From assembly GCA_922989275.2 (NCBI GenBank), contig OV277861.1, positions 13,168,540 to 13,232,539 of the forward strand: a DNA stretch of 64,000 nucleotides, in the 5' to 3' direction. This stretch comes from Gari tellinella (taxonomy: Eukaryota > Mollusca > Bivalvia > Cardiida > Psammobiidae). The notes below the pieces were generated by a model. The model worked only from the letters and a program-made list of their open reading frames with translations, ran no database searches and was not told the DNA's origin. The position numbers and the translations under genes are program-made. The first letter of the stretch is position 1, and every line of letters starts with the position of its first letter. Positions 41,830 to 53,400 of this stretch are shown piece by piece.

Positions 41830-42043
41830 TTACGCCTTTGATTTTTTATTCCTCTACTGAAGATAATAGATCAAATTTATACAGTCATGGATATATACCA
41901 TTAAAAAAATAGTTTCTATATCCTAGCAAAGTGTACCTTAAAGCAGGCTTAAGTAAAGCAGAATGCACAATCTGCTTTACTTTTAACCTGCTCTAAGTGG
42001 CCATCTGTCTTTAAAGCTAGAAAAAAGGTGGGTAGTTGGTTAA
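41830..42043 (-). mobile_element. F2 MITE, reversed
   Basis: TTACGCCTTTGATTTTTTAT, core beta 41937-42000, and TGGGTAGTTGGTTAA at the right. Confidence 0.6.
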
Positions 42044-42180
42044 ACCAAAGAAACCGCGGCAAGATAGGAAGATTTCTTGGAATGAATGTCAATACGAGCG
42101 TATTGTAAATTCTGATCATGCGCTTTCTCGTAGACGTGGTGCATGTGTGATTGGGGTTTACTCAGCCTGCTACGTCGAAA

Positions 42181-42275
42181 TTAAATCAATAATCGAGCAA
42201 GAGTAATTGGTAGATCGTAAAGGTATACTTGTAAAAGGGTAAACGGTTCTGGGTTCGATACCTATAAGGTTGTCC
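42181..42275 (+). repeat. tRNA-like SINE remnant
   Basis: ATCAATAATCGAGCAAGAGT ... GGGTTCGATACCT, with a B-box-like GGTTCGAT. The same sequence family lies inverted at 56955-57048. No cloverleaf with paired acceptor stem is evident, so this is not annotated as a tRNA gene. Confidence 0.4.
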
Positions 42276-42589
42276 ATTGATAGGCGGACACACTTACAAT
42301 TCAATCAATATAATTTATTCACTCAAAACTTAGTTAGGTTTAAAACAAGTTTAGCATATGCAAAACTGACTTTAAACAAAATATCAGGGATTTTTAAAGG
42401 GGGTCATATTTCGACAGAGGGGGTCATAATTCGACGATGGGAGGTCATAATTCGACGATGGGAGGTCATTCTACGACGTCGAATTTTGACTGGGGGTCAC
42501 TTTTCGATGGGGGTCAAAATACTTCGTTACACGGCAAGAGTTTTGGGACAGTAACTGATAAGTTGTATCAGCTGAGAGAGGTTTAACAT

Positions 42590-43250
42590 AGTAGTCTAGG
42601 CCCATTTGTAATTCCATGCATACTTTTTGGTAAAAGCAAAAACTCAATTGATTTTAAAAGAAGATATCATAAGCTTTTCAAAAAAATAGGGTACCATTTT
42701 TTCTTTTCATTTTTAGGGTCCGAAATCCAAGATGGCGTCCAAAATGGCCTTCGTTTAGAATACTTCTATAGTTTCGCTAGTACATATGGTACAATGACAA
42801 ACAAAGTATCCAAATATACGAAAGAAATTCATCAGGATAGCTTATGTTAACTTCTAAAATAATTTTCTACTCGCATATCCAAATAGTTTTTACTTACAAT
42901 GACAGTTTCGACACTCCGTTGGAGTGCCTTCTTCAGACTGTCAAAAACTGTCGAAATTGTCATTGTAAGTAAAAACTATTTGGATATGCGAGTAGAAAAT
43001 TATTCTAGAAGTATCCAAACATAGGTTTTCGAACGCAAGGAGACCAGTGGAATTATCAAATTGAGGCTAACATTGAAATGTATATGCCTAATTCCAAGAT
43101 GGCGTCCAACATGGCTACCGTTTAGACTAAATTTTACTTACTTTAACAACGGAGTCTGTCCTTACAATGAAATTGGAATTAAATTAATGTATTGTTCAGC
43201 CGGTAAAAGCTTCATGTAAGTAAACAAACGAATCCAATAACTATAGTGGA
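42590..43250. repeat. GATGGCGTCCAA repeat region with a palindrome
   Basis: AAGATGGCGTCCAAAATGGC at 42731 and AAGATGGCGTCCAACATGGC at 43097. Between them, 42852-43010 is a long palindrome (TTTTCTACTCGCATATCCAA ... inverse) whose loop holds TCCGTTGGAGTGCCTTCTTC. The 45.4-46.3 kb region has related units. Confidence 0.55.
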
Positions 43251-44298
43251 AACATGTTAGATCTTGTTCAGGAATTTTATGAACGAAAAAAAAGCCATGT
43301 GTCACTTGCTTAAGGTTTTTGACGGGTAATGCTTATCGAAACGAATCCGCAAAAACTATACACCATCTCATTTAGTATCCAATTCTACATCATTTTCCAG
43401 AGTTTAAAGAATTTTTATCTCATATAACTGAAATTATGGATATTTTTGTCGTGTTTTCAAAAAACGTCCAGAAATGACTACCCCTCTTTTTTCTTTCCGA
43501 GGATAAAAAATTACAAATATTAATAAAAAGATCAAAATTTATTCATGCATTTATACCTAATACATTGTTGTATACAAATACAAGCAGAACAATAAAATAT
43601 TTTTCATAATACATTAAAAAAAATCTCTTATATTTCGGAAACAATAATTTATGAGTCAATTTTTTCTCAAAAATCATTTTTTACGTTTTAGCAAAACTGA
43701 GATTTTTACAAAAATTAGGCAGGGGCATTCATACTGACTACACTTAAAATTATCTACCATGTCTCTAGAACAAAATAAAAATAAATTTAGGAGGATTGAC
43801 TTCACGTAACTTGAGAAAAATGAAATTGTGTTTGAGAGGGGTCAACATTTGTGGGAAAGTAAAATCAAGGAAAATTGAAGTTTTTTTATAAAACATGCAC
43901 TGTCATTTGCAAATAGTTGTGGAATTCACAAAAATGTCAATTTAATAGCTATTGTCTGTTTTACAAATTATTTTCTGCAAGATAAACAATATTCTCCAGC
44001 AAGAAATGTGAAAAATACAGTCAATCTTGTATACAGCAACCACCTTGCGAATCAGTCTGCATACCTCTTCATTATGACACTAGACTAATTAACTCAGGGT
44101 AGAAATACTGAAGAAAACCCCTACTGAAGCATTCTGAATTAGTTTTATCCTGCATTAAACAGACAGCTCAATACCAGACAAAATATGGGTATTCACTTGA
44201 GTGATCGCTTAATACAAGATTGACTAAAAGTTGACAATGATTAACAAGTTTCATAATAAACGGCTGGTATGTTGCAACCCAATAATTGCAATAGATAT
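43251..44298. other. AT-rich intergenic DNA, nothing recognised
   Basis: No ORF, inverted repeat or element terminus noticed; it separates the GM2A-like array from the torsin gene. Confidence 0.35.
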
Positions 44299-44540
44299 TT
44301 AACCCTTTACTCCATAGCTTATTTTAAGTATTGAAGAGACATGGTTGCATAAAGCAGGCTGAAATTAAAGCAGGATTCATTCTGCTTTACTTCCAGTCTG
44401 CTTAAACTATGTACAGTCTGCTTAGATAAAGGATTTTTATTATGCATATTCGTGACTGTATAAAATTAAACTATTTACTTTCAAGAGTGAAGGAATAAAT
44501 TAAATGTGTTAACGTAAATATCAATGGAGTAAAGGGTTGA
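44299..44540 (+). mobile_element. F2 MITE
   Basis: TTAACCCTTTACTCCATAGC, core beta 44354-44405, TTCGTGACTGTATAAAAT, and the end ATCAATGGAGTAAAGGGTTGA (last TTAA mutated). Confidence 0.65.
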
Positions 44541-44694
44541 TTTAGGAAAACATGTTTAGCATGTACCACAGGTTTGATTTACAGTCAGACCTGTATTAAA
44601 TAGGAAGTATGTTCCTCTACCTTTGTTGTGGTTCTAGGGCTTATTTGTCATAGGAAATGTTTTCAGTTTATTAGACCGAGATGATCCCCTCTAC

Positions 44695-44935
44695 TACAGT
44701 GGAGAAAACGTTATTCCTTCCTGTTTACACGCTAACGTAAAACACTACAATGCAGATAAGGACAATTTTTTGACAATTCTGACTTTTCATTGTTATCTGA
44801 GTGGCAAACAGTTAGGAGCCTGATCAGACGCCGGTTTTACCCGGCGTCTGATCAGGCTCCAAACTGTTTGCACTGGAAATAGTACTTTTAGCGTAAAAGC
44901 GTTTACTGGGAAAGAACAGCGTTTTCTCCATTGTA
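44695..44935 (+). mobile_element. F3 MITE, complete
   Basis: TACAGTGGAGAAAACGTTAT to GCGTTTTCTCCATTGTA; core alpha 44803-44872 is a near-perfect palindrome. Confidence 0.78.
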
Positions 44936-45217
44936 AGAGCTAAAAGGAAGGCGGATTGGTGGTTTTAATCCAAACAGGCTGTTTTGGAACAAATGAGATA
45001 AGCCGAAATCATCTTCCTGTAATCATTATCATGTCATCTCATCATGCATCCCTCATCATTTATGGGCGCTTGTCTCACAGATCCTGGCAAATCTAGCTCT
45101 TCATTGGCAGACTCAACAATTTTACCGCCCGCACAATAGTTATGATCCACTAAATGTTTTTCTTTTATTTCCGGACCGGCCACTTGTGGATTTGCAAACT
45201 TTTCCACTCAGGGCTCA

Positions 45218-45319
45218 ATTTCTCACAGGGCCCCGACACGATTGCAAAAAACCGTCAGAAGTATATACCTTCTCGCGATTTTTTTCTCTAAAAATAGCAA
45301 TCGTGTCGGGGCCCCTGTG
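45218..45319. repeat. Palindrome with GGGCCCCGACACGATTGC arms
   Basis: TCTCACAGGGCCCCGACACG and the inverse GTGTCGGGGCCCCTGTG, arms about 20 bp. No target duplication found. Confidence 0.5.
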
Positions 45320-45384
45320 CGCAGTCAAGCATTACCCAGCTAAGACCTTAAATCTTGTATCAACCAGTCTCTATTTGTGTGAAT

Positions 45385-46330
45385 AATAATTTGTATTTAC
45401 CAAAATGTTCATACAAGCGTGTAGATTATAAAACTGTATGTTGCAATTGTGACATATGTGGGCCAACTTCGTTATTCAAGATGGCGTCCAAGATGGCCAC
45501 CAAAAATAAAGATAACCCGTCCGAACATAATAACTATTACAATTCAATCCAAATGAGGCTAAAGCTGGAATTTATTTCTCTTCTTTCAAGATGTCTGTTT
45601 GATTTAAGTAGTTGGTTGTTCACGTGGTATACATAACAAGGAATAAACGTTTTATCTAATAACTATAATGAAACCATATTAGTTCTTGTTCAGAAAGTTT
45701 ATGATCGAAAATAAGCAAAATATCAAATGCTCAAATCCGACATCAACCAGCTACTCTATGTAAACAAATGATATCGACGTATATATCAAAATATTCGTAC
45801 AAACGTGTAGATTATGATGGTACATGTTGTAGTTGTGATATTTCAGGCCAACTTCGTTATTCAAAATGGCGTCCAAGATGGCTGTCACAAACCAAAAATA
45901 TCCCGAACATAATAACAACTAAATGGAATTTCAAAATAAAGTTATGATCTATATTCCTACTTTCAAGATGTATGTTTTATTGAAGTAATTTATTGCTCAC
46001 TTGGTGAACAGTACAAGTAAATAAACAAAATATCTAATACTAAAGTAGAACACTATTAGTTCCTGTTCAGAAATTTTATGAACAAAATTATGCAAAATGT
46101 CAAAGGCTCAAATCCGACATCAATCAGCCTCTCTCTGTAAACAAAACATTTTAAACATCAAAACATTAACTACACGTGTTAAGATTATGAAACTGCATGC
46201 TGCTAATGTGATACCGTAGGACAATCATTGCTATTCCAAGATAGAGTCCAAGACGACCGTCAAAAACAATAAGAAAACTACGAAAATACTAATTATTGCA
46301 TTTCCTTTCTAAGTAATTGACAAACGAAGA
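45385..46330. repeat. Three diverged ~380-bp tandem units
   Basis: CGTGTAGATTAT or its variant recurs at about 45418, 45805 and 46180, each followed by a CAAGATGGCGTCCAAGATGG-type line and a GAACATAATAAC stretch. Frames inside it starting MASKMATKNK are repeat translation. Confidence 0.65.
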
Positions 46331-46449
46331 TGACAATGCACTAGATGAAGTGAGCACTTTAGGTAAGTATGTCTTAGTAAAGAAGAGTGTTTAAGTGCCG
46401 CCTGTAATAGATCACATTATCTTTAACAACACGTAAAGACACTCTCTTT

Positions 46450-46900
46450 CAGATGTTAGAGGAATGCAACATGCAGTCGTTGGTAGTGTTTACAACCTAA
46501 CAGTGGAAGGAAAAACTGACCCTATGTTGAGAAAACAAAGGCCAGAAGCAACAAAAACCGATATGTCCACAAATTTAAAGACCCTCCTATCCGAAAAAGG
46601 TCAAAGACTACTTCAATTGTGTTCTTAAATACAATTCAGAATTCATTAAAAGTTTACAGCTATCACTATTGACGGCTGCAACAAGGTCATATCTGATGCA
46701 GCTGCTGTTATATTGGGACACAAAAAGTGCAAATAGTAAGAGAATGTTTGTTTATATCTATACCTGGAAGGTATTAGGGAAGAAAAACGCTGAAAAAGAC
46801 TTTAAGCTAGGAAATACGAGGTACAGTATATTGACCAAAATAGAACACCAGAAAATCCAATGGCTATTACAGCATATACTGATTAAGAACTATTCTAGAT
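46450..46900 (+). pseudogene. Possible decayed coding fragment, unidentified
   Basis: One plus frame is open from about 46452 to 46635 (GMQHAVVGSVYNLTVEGK ...) and a similar frame resumes downstream with TIDGCNKVISDAAAVILG, then stops accumulate. The pattern resembles a mutated protein-coding piece of a repeat. Family not recognised. Confidence 0.25.
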
Positions 46901-46984
46901 GATGTGAAGAAAGGAGTCATAGCAACGTTGCCCAAAATATGACATGTGAAACTAAACTTACTGGTGAAAAATCATTATAAGAGT

Positions 46985-47100
46985 GGTAATTAGTTTTGAA
47001 CCTGATCTGACACCAAATTGCTCGACGTCTTATCCGGTTCCAAACCGTTTCCTTTACAGGTGACGTCATGGCAGCGAAGATGTTTGTTGTGTTTTAACTC
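46985..47100. mobile_element. F1b fragment near the torsin 3' end
   Basis: A decayed hairpin (TTTTGAACCTGATCTGACAC ... CCGGTTCCAAACCG) followed by GGTGACGTCATGGCAGCGAAG, the F1b right-end pattern. Confidence 0.45.
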
Positions 47101-47127
47101 CTCTTGATTCAATACACGACAACTGAC

Positions 47128-47414
47128 TTATAGCTCATCGCGCCAATCGTCATCCTGCATGACCAGGTCCACTTTTTCATCGACTTTCTTACAGCCGTTT
47201 GCTGCGAACCTTTCTATTCCTTTAGGAATAAACACTAATTCATCGGCTATTTCTTGCACCTTGGCCTCTGAGATCTCATCTTTATGCCTGTAGTAACCCT
47301 TGGAAACTAGTGAGTATCTGATACACTGTTTCACATGCACCCGCTCCAGTGGTAAGAATGGTATATAGGCTGTGATCAGACCCTTGGCAACAATATCACT
47401 CTTGAATAAACCAT
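47128..47414 (-). CDS. Torsin-like, exon 5 (terminal)
   Basis: Acceptor TTTTTGCAG at 47415; 95 codons plus TAA at 47130-47128. Contains torsin YIPFLPLERVHVKQC (Cys287), the ADELVFIP segment (residues 313-320) that aligns with the human TorsinA Glu302/303 region, and sensor-II NGCKKV (Cys331). Ends WRDEL. Confidence 0.92.
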
Positions 47415-50400
47415 CTGCAAAAATAACCACAAGAACAACACATGTACAGCTAATCTTGTATTAAGCGACCACTCAATAGAAAACCTACTGGTGACTAGTA
47501 CAATGCTCCCTCTCTTCAACGACACCCAATGGGAAACATAGATTATGTGTGTTGTTCGGAGGAAGTCGCTATAGGGAGGGACAATTAAAACTTTACTTAC
47601 ATTTGCAAACAGCTTGAATCCAGATCAGACGCCGCGTTACGCGGTGTCTGATCTGGATTCAAGCTGTTTGCCACTCGTCATTATATATACTGTATAAAAT
47701 GTCCACTTAGCAGACGACAATTTTAAGCAGAAGATATTTCAGCAGTAAAAGTGTTAGACATAATTGTCCTGTATAGGGAACTTGATGGAGTCGTTTTTGG
47801 GAGGACCGTTATAAGGAGGGAACACTGTAATTATTAAAGAGACTTAATTCCGAATGGTGTGTTTGCAAACAACGAAAAACTACTCAAACATAAGGAATAT
47901 GCGGCACTTTATCGCTCACCTGAGGAACTACTGTGTTATACTCAATGCAAACTATAGTTTGGCATTGCATGCATGTGTGCTGTTGCATGAAGAAGTGACT
48001 CAGAATCCGTTTTTCGTTTATGCTAAGCAGTGAATTATAGAGTTTTCTCAGTAGATTATAATATTATAATCTACAGTGAATTATAACTTTTCGGAATAAT
48101 TTTTTTTCCGGGATTTTTTTTTTTTTGCTTCGACTTCTTTTTAATTTGAATATGCCATACACGATTACTTTTGTGCCGCAAGTGCAGTTTACTACGGCTT
48201 CAAAATGATACTTAGTCTGGAGCGCTTTGATTTTGAGATACTCCATATGGGGTATTTGACATGGCCAAAGTGATTAATCGACGGCTTTATATTAATATTT
48301 CTCTGTTAAAAGCATAAAAGAAATAGAATAATCGTTTGTTTCAGTGTAGGACGGGGTTTTCTTTCATCTCGTGAAAAGCAAGGGTTATATTTTTCACTCG
48401 TGGCTTTGCCACTCGTGAAAATATAACCTTGCTTTTCACTCGATGAAAGAAATTCCCATCTTACACTGAAACAAACAATTATCCTCTATGTCATTATCAC
48501 TACTTGAGCAAAAGGTAAAATATTGAAATGATATAAAACAGTCTTAATAAAGTGTCACCTAAATAATATTCATTGAAATATTATTTAACTCTTGCAAGTG
48601 GTTTCAGAGAAGAAATTGTTTTTAAAAGATATTCCTGTATAAGTCTTTGTTAAACAGATAAGCCCCCTGGGGATCCATTTTTGACAAAGCAGTCAAGATT
48701 TGAACAACCTCGGTAGAGGACCATAAGGCAAAGCTACATGTAGATACCAAGTATCATATATTTCAGAGAAGAAGGTTTACCTATAAGGCTATGTAAAACT
48801 GGTAAGTCCCGGGCGGGGTTATTATTTGAATAATCTTAGTAGAGGGCTATCAGGCAAAGCTGAATGCCAAATATAATAGGGTTGGGCCTGACGGTTTCAG
48901 AGAAGAATATTTTTAATAATTCTTTGTAAAACTGATAAGTCCCGGGGCGGGGCCATTTTCGACACGGGGTCATGATTTGAACAATCTCTGAAGAGAACAA
49001 TAACGTAAAGTCAAATATAATAGGTCTGGGTCTGACGGTTTTTTTAAAGGTTTTTTCCCTATACACCCAAGGCCACAGCTAACGCAACACTTTCTATATA
49101 TAAAATACTTTGAGTGTTCGAAGACGGAATGCGATCAAATCTAAAACAAGTATACCGGTAACGCGATACATCATACATACATGTTTTTATTTCTTTTCAA
49201 TCTATCAGCAAAGAAATGTAAAACATAACAAATAAAACTACTACAGAGGAAGTAATATTCACAAATTTACGACATTACGTCAACTCTAAATTTATCAATT
49301 TCAAAAGTCACCATCAAATCCATATTTAGTCAGGTTCCCGGATGTTTGATTATTTCATATCGGAGTTAATAGGAGACAGGGAACCAGACTAATCCATATT
49401 ACAATCCTAGCTGCGTACATGCACTGTCACATTTACTTAAATTAGCACAACTCTAATAATTGAGGTGGCCACCTCCGGCTCCCATGACTTGCAGAAACCT
49501 CTGTCACAACGTGATTCTTGGCAAAAGCCGGATGTTTCTCCATTTCCAAACAAGGGACTGCTGCAGCTCTTGTAGATTACGAGGAGCTACTGGATGTTTT
49601 CTTACATGGCTGTTAAGGTCATCTCATCAGAAACCTCTGTCACAACATGATGCTACATATCAAATTTTATAGTCCTAAAACTTATGGTTATTGACAAGAA
49701 GATTTTTATCAATTCAGAAATAGTTTGGTAAAAAAAATTGAAATCGGACCAGTCGTTCTTGAGAAGAAGATGTTTTAGATATTGTACATGGTTGCCATTG
49801 TGCATTTAGACTGTTTGCGATAATAATGTAGACCCAAGTCATAACATTAAATATCTTTATAATGTAAACCAAATCATAAGACTGGATATGCTAATAATGT
49901 TGGCCCAAATTACAAGACAAACTGTATAAGAGACCTATGATAACATTCCAAAGTAATCGAAATGTAATTGAAATTTAATCGCTGATTACACCACTTTTTG
50001 GTCCTGTAATGATAAAGATTACGATTACATGAATTCGATTTTGAAAAAGTAGCCGAATACATTCGATAACTTTGAAAAACAATTAAGTGATTGCAATCGA
50101 TCACGATTACACGATTGCGATTACCTCATGCCTGGCCATGGCAACAAGACCGATAACTTCATCCACTTTGTTCGAACAACTTTAGAAGCTCACAACTAGT
50201 GTATGTATCTGACCAAGTTTGGTTAAAATTGGACCATTGATTTCAGAGAATATCTTATTTTAAACAAATTGTGAACAGACGACACGGACACGGACACCGA
50301 CACAGATACCGACGTACGCTAAAAATCTAATGTGTGACATTATCGTACATATGGCGTTAAAATATGTTCAGACTAAAACATCCTCAAAAATATCCTTACA

Positions 50401-53400
50401 TAATCTTAGATTTTTATATCTATCGTCCATCGCTGGTTCTACTCTGCTATCAGACTGGGTAGATATTCGTGTTAAACTCCGCTATAATGCGGTTCAAACA
50501 GGATACAATAGATCGCAAGATAAAAACATTCTCGTGGTCGAGTGAGCAAGCTAAAGCGTTGCCTTAAAGTTTAGGGAATACATGTTTCTTGTTTAACCCT
50601 CTCCGCGCGAGCTCGAATCTTGATCGATCTAATTGTGTTTCTTTGCTTTTTGAAAAGCATTTTTTAATATAAATCTTTTTCTTAAACCACGGAATTATAC
50701 AACACATGGAATCGCTACTGCGCGCTATCTCGCCAGTTGCGTTCGGCGCAAACGAGACTTCTTGAGACTTGATAAGATCATGTCTGTCGGTAGTCAATAT
50801 GATTAATGTCTGTATCGAAGCATTGTTCACGGGTTTATACTCCCGTGCATTGATAGGAATGTCCACCAACTCGTTTAAATCCACTAAAATGTCAATAAAT
50901 ACAATCGAGTCGGTAAATTTTCCCCCAGAAATGGCGGACAACCCGGCAAAAAGTGAAGATATTGTCACGTGACACATGATCTCTGTTGTATAATTCCGTG
51001 CCTAAACTAATATCTACGGGTTCATGCCCAACATTTATTTACGAACGTTTTAGGCCAAATATTGTTATAGTTTGTCACGTGACATGACACGATGCGCTAA
51101 ATGACAAATATCCCTTGTTATTGGTTGTAGTAAAAAGGTTGATACGCTTCACTGTGTAATTTGATAGCTCGGTCAAATGTTATACTCAGATTTTGTTGAC
51201 TTTGATCAGTCGGGGACGGCCATATTCGTTTTAACTCGTCAGATTGTTTTTCTTATGTGTCGCCCAAGTGGGATTGGGGAGGATAGAATTCACCCACTGC
51301 CCGATTCGCAGACTGGTAAGACTCCACCAAAACCGAAAACCAAAACATTCACACACATGCATATACCTGCATACATACACACATGCCTCCCTATCTGGTA
51401 GGGACATGCCCTTGCATCAAGTCAATGCTCATTATGTGAGAGTTTTCTACTTCGTGCGCATTTGTTAACCATATACATGTACTAGTTGTAAACATCTCGA
51501 GGCTTTTTTCTGGAAGAATTCTACCACCTTTTCCTCAGTCTGTCTTCGAAGTTTCTCAAGCCAACAAAGCATTATCTCAGTCGTTTCTTCCTCTTGTACT
51601 ATCGCTGATCAATAGAATAGAGGACTATCGAAAAAGTCAGGTTCCGTATGCAGTCTTCATGTCTTTACATGCTCTCGATGGCTACACTGGCAGCCTAACA
51701 TAACAGGTAGTGTATTAATGCTATAAAGATAAGTTTTTCTCAGTGAAATTACTTGTAATTAGTAAATATTTACTTGTTCTGTGGGAGTTCCTCTTCCCAG
51801 CCCACTTATTTCTACGTGGGAAGAGAATGATGCTTACGTCGTCTAACTCACGACATACCGAATGAGGTACAAGTGAGCTATGCGATAGTTGATGCTCGAC
51901 TCCTCCAGAAACTTCCGTGAGTTAGGATAATTAAGGGAGAGAGCTGACTCACACAACATGCAAGTATGTACTAATGAAAAATAGTTATACTGAGAAAAAA
52001 TGTGTATATGCCTATATTTCTGAGTGTGAAGTTTACTCACTTTCAGTATTGTAAGCTGGTAAGCGAATGACTTCCTCCATCTCCTTCAGTTTTAATGCCT
52101 CTCTTGCTTTACCATTCTCCCATCGTGTTATAACTTCATCCGAGATCAGATGACCGGCGAGATTACTAAAACATTTGCAAATTCAACAATGTACATCCGA
52201 AAACGAAACGCTTCCGTACTGAAAAAAAGTGCTTGTTTCTAGTTTAGAAGCCATTCAATCAGGTTTTAACCCCTTCACTGCCTTAAACCCCGAGCACAGC
52301 AGTTTTTTGCAAACCGTTTGGATCCTGATCAGACGCCGCTTTACGCGACGTCTGATCAGGATCCAAACTGTTTGACACTCACTTCAATACTTCTTCAGTC
52401 AAAAAAGCAAAAAATTTAAGAAATAAAAGCAGACGACAATTGTTTAAAATTGATGACGTCACGGTAGTGAAGGGGTTAACTTTCCGCTGCCATGATGAGA
52501 TTTTATGACGTACAAATGCGCCTAACACAGTCATTGACATAATATCGTCTGCTTAATTTTGGTGTCTGTTTCTTCTATAACATTTGGAACTTTAAGCGTT
52601 ATCTTAAGAAACATTGATATGCGTGTCAAACAGTCCGGATCCTGATCAAATGCCGCGTTACACGGTGTATGATTAGGGTCCAAATTGTTTGCATATATTA
52701 ATACTATATATAGAGAGAGAGCCTGGCATCAAATGGGTTAAGCAAGGCAACTGTTATTCAGAAAGCTCATTTAAGAGGTTGTTGTATTACTACGGTACTG
52801 TCCAGCATTAACCCTTATCCTGCGATGATATTGTCTGCTTCGAAATTGTCGTCTGCAAAACTTGTGAAATTTAGATTCATAAAAAAATTTAAGTGAAGAA
52901 ACCTAAAGACGGATGCCAAACAGTTACGCGGCGTCTGATCTGGATCCAAACTGTTTGCAAAATTCAGTAAAGTCGCGACCAGCAGGCAAAGGGTAGCATC
53001 AAACTGTTGTTTGAGCTGGCTAAAACTTTTCGTTGAATAGTTGAACATCTAGCAAAGCAAATTATTGGCACCGAGAATGTTGTTTGATCTGTTGTCTGTT
53101 TCGATTTGCAAGATCCACTATGATAACGACACAATCAATATCCTTAAAGCAAGATGAAAGTAGAGCTCACGCTTTTCATTACTCTTATTCTACTGTCAAA
53201 CGTTTAAAAACAATCAGGTTGTCTTAAATTGAGTATTCATTAAAGCAAACTTTATCTTTACTGCAGGTCTTTCATTTCAAAACTACTTTTTTCATTACAA
53301 GACATGCTAGGTCCATTTTATCAATTCAGAAACATTTTGGTAAAAAAATATTGAAATCGGAACAGTTGTTCTTGTATTTTAGTCGTGGTAAATTGTCTTT

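Larger units (their letters stand above)
39396..42527. mobile_element. 3.1-kb element with ~65-bp TIRs (ACGAAGTATTTTGACCCCC)
   Basis: Left end 39396-39460 and the inverted right end 42463-42527 match over about 65 bp with few differences. Both contain GACCCCC and CGAC-TCGTAGAATGACC motifs; extra copies of the motif lie just inside each end. The interior holds an F6 MITE (39642), a (GTGC)n microsatellite and a TCATTCTACGACATCGAATA array. No long ORF, so it looks non-autonomous or decayed. No exact target duplication seen. Confidence 0.55.

Noticed and set aside
45385..45636. Frame with MASKMATKNKDN
   Set aside because: Comes from the GATGGCGTCCAAGATGG repeat line, which recurs at several places in the window.
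50564..50977. 137-codon minus frame in torsin intron 4
   Set aside because: Lies between inverted ends of a probable MITE, has no known domain, and no splice context linking it to torsin.
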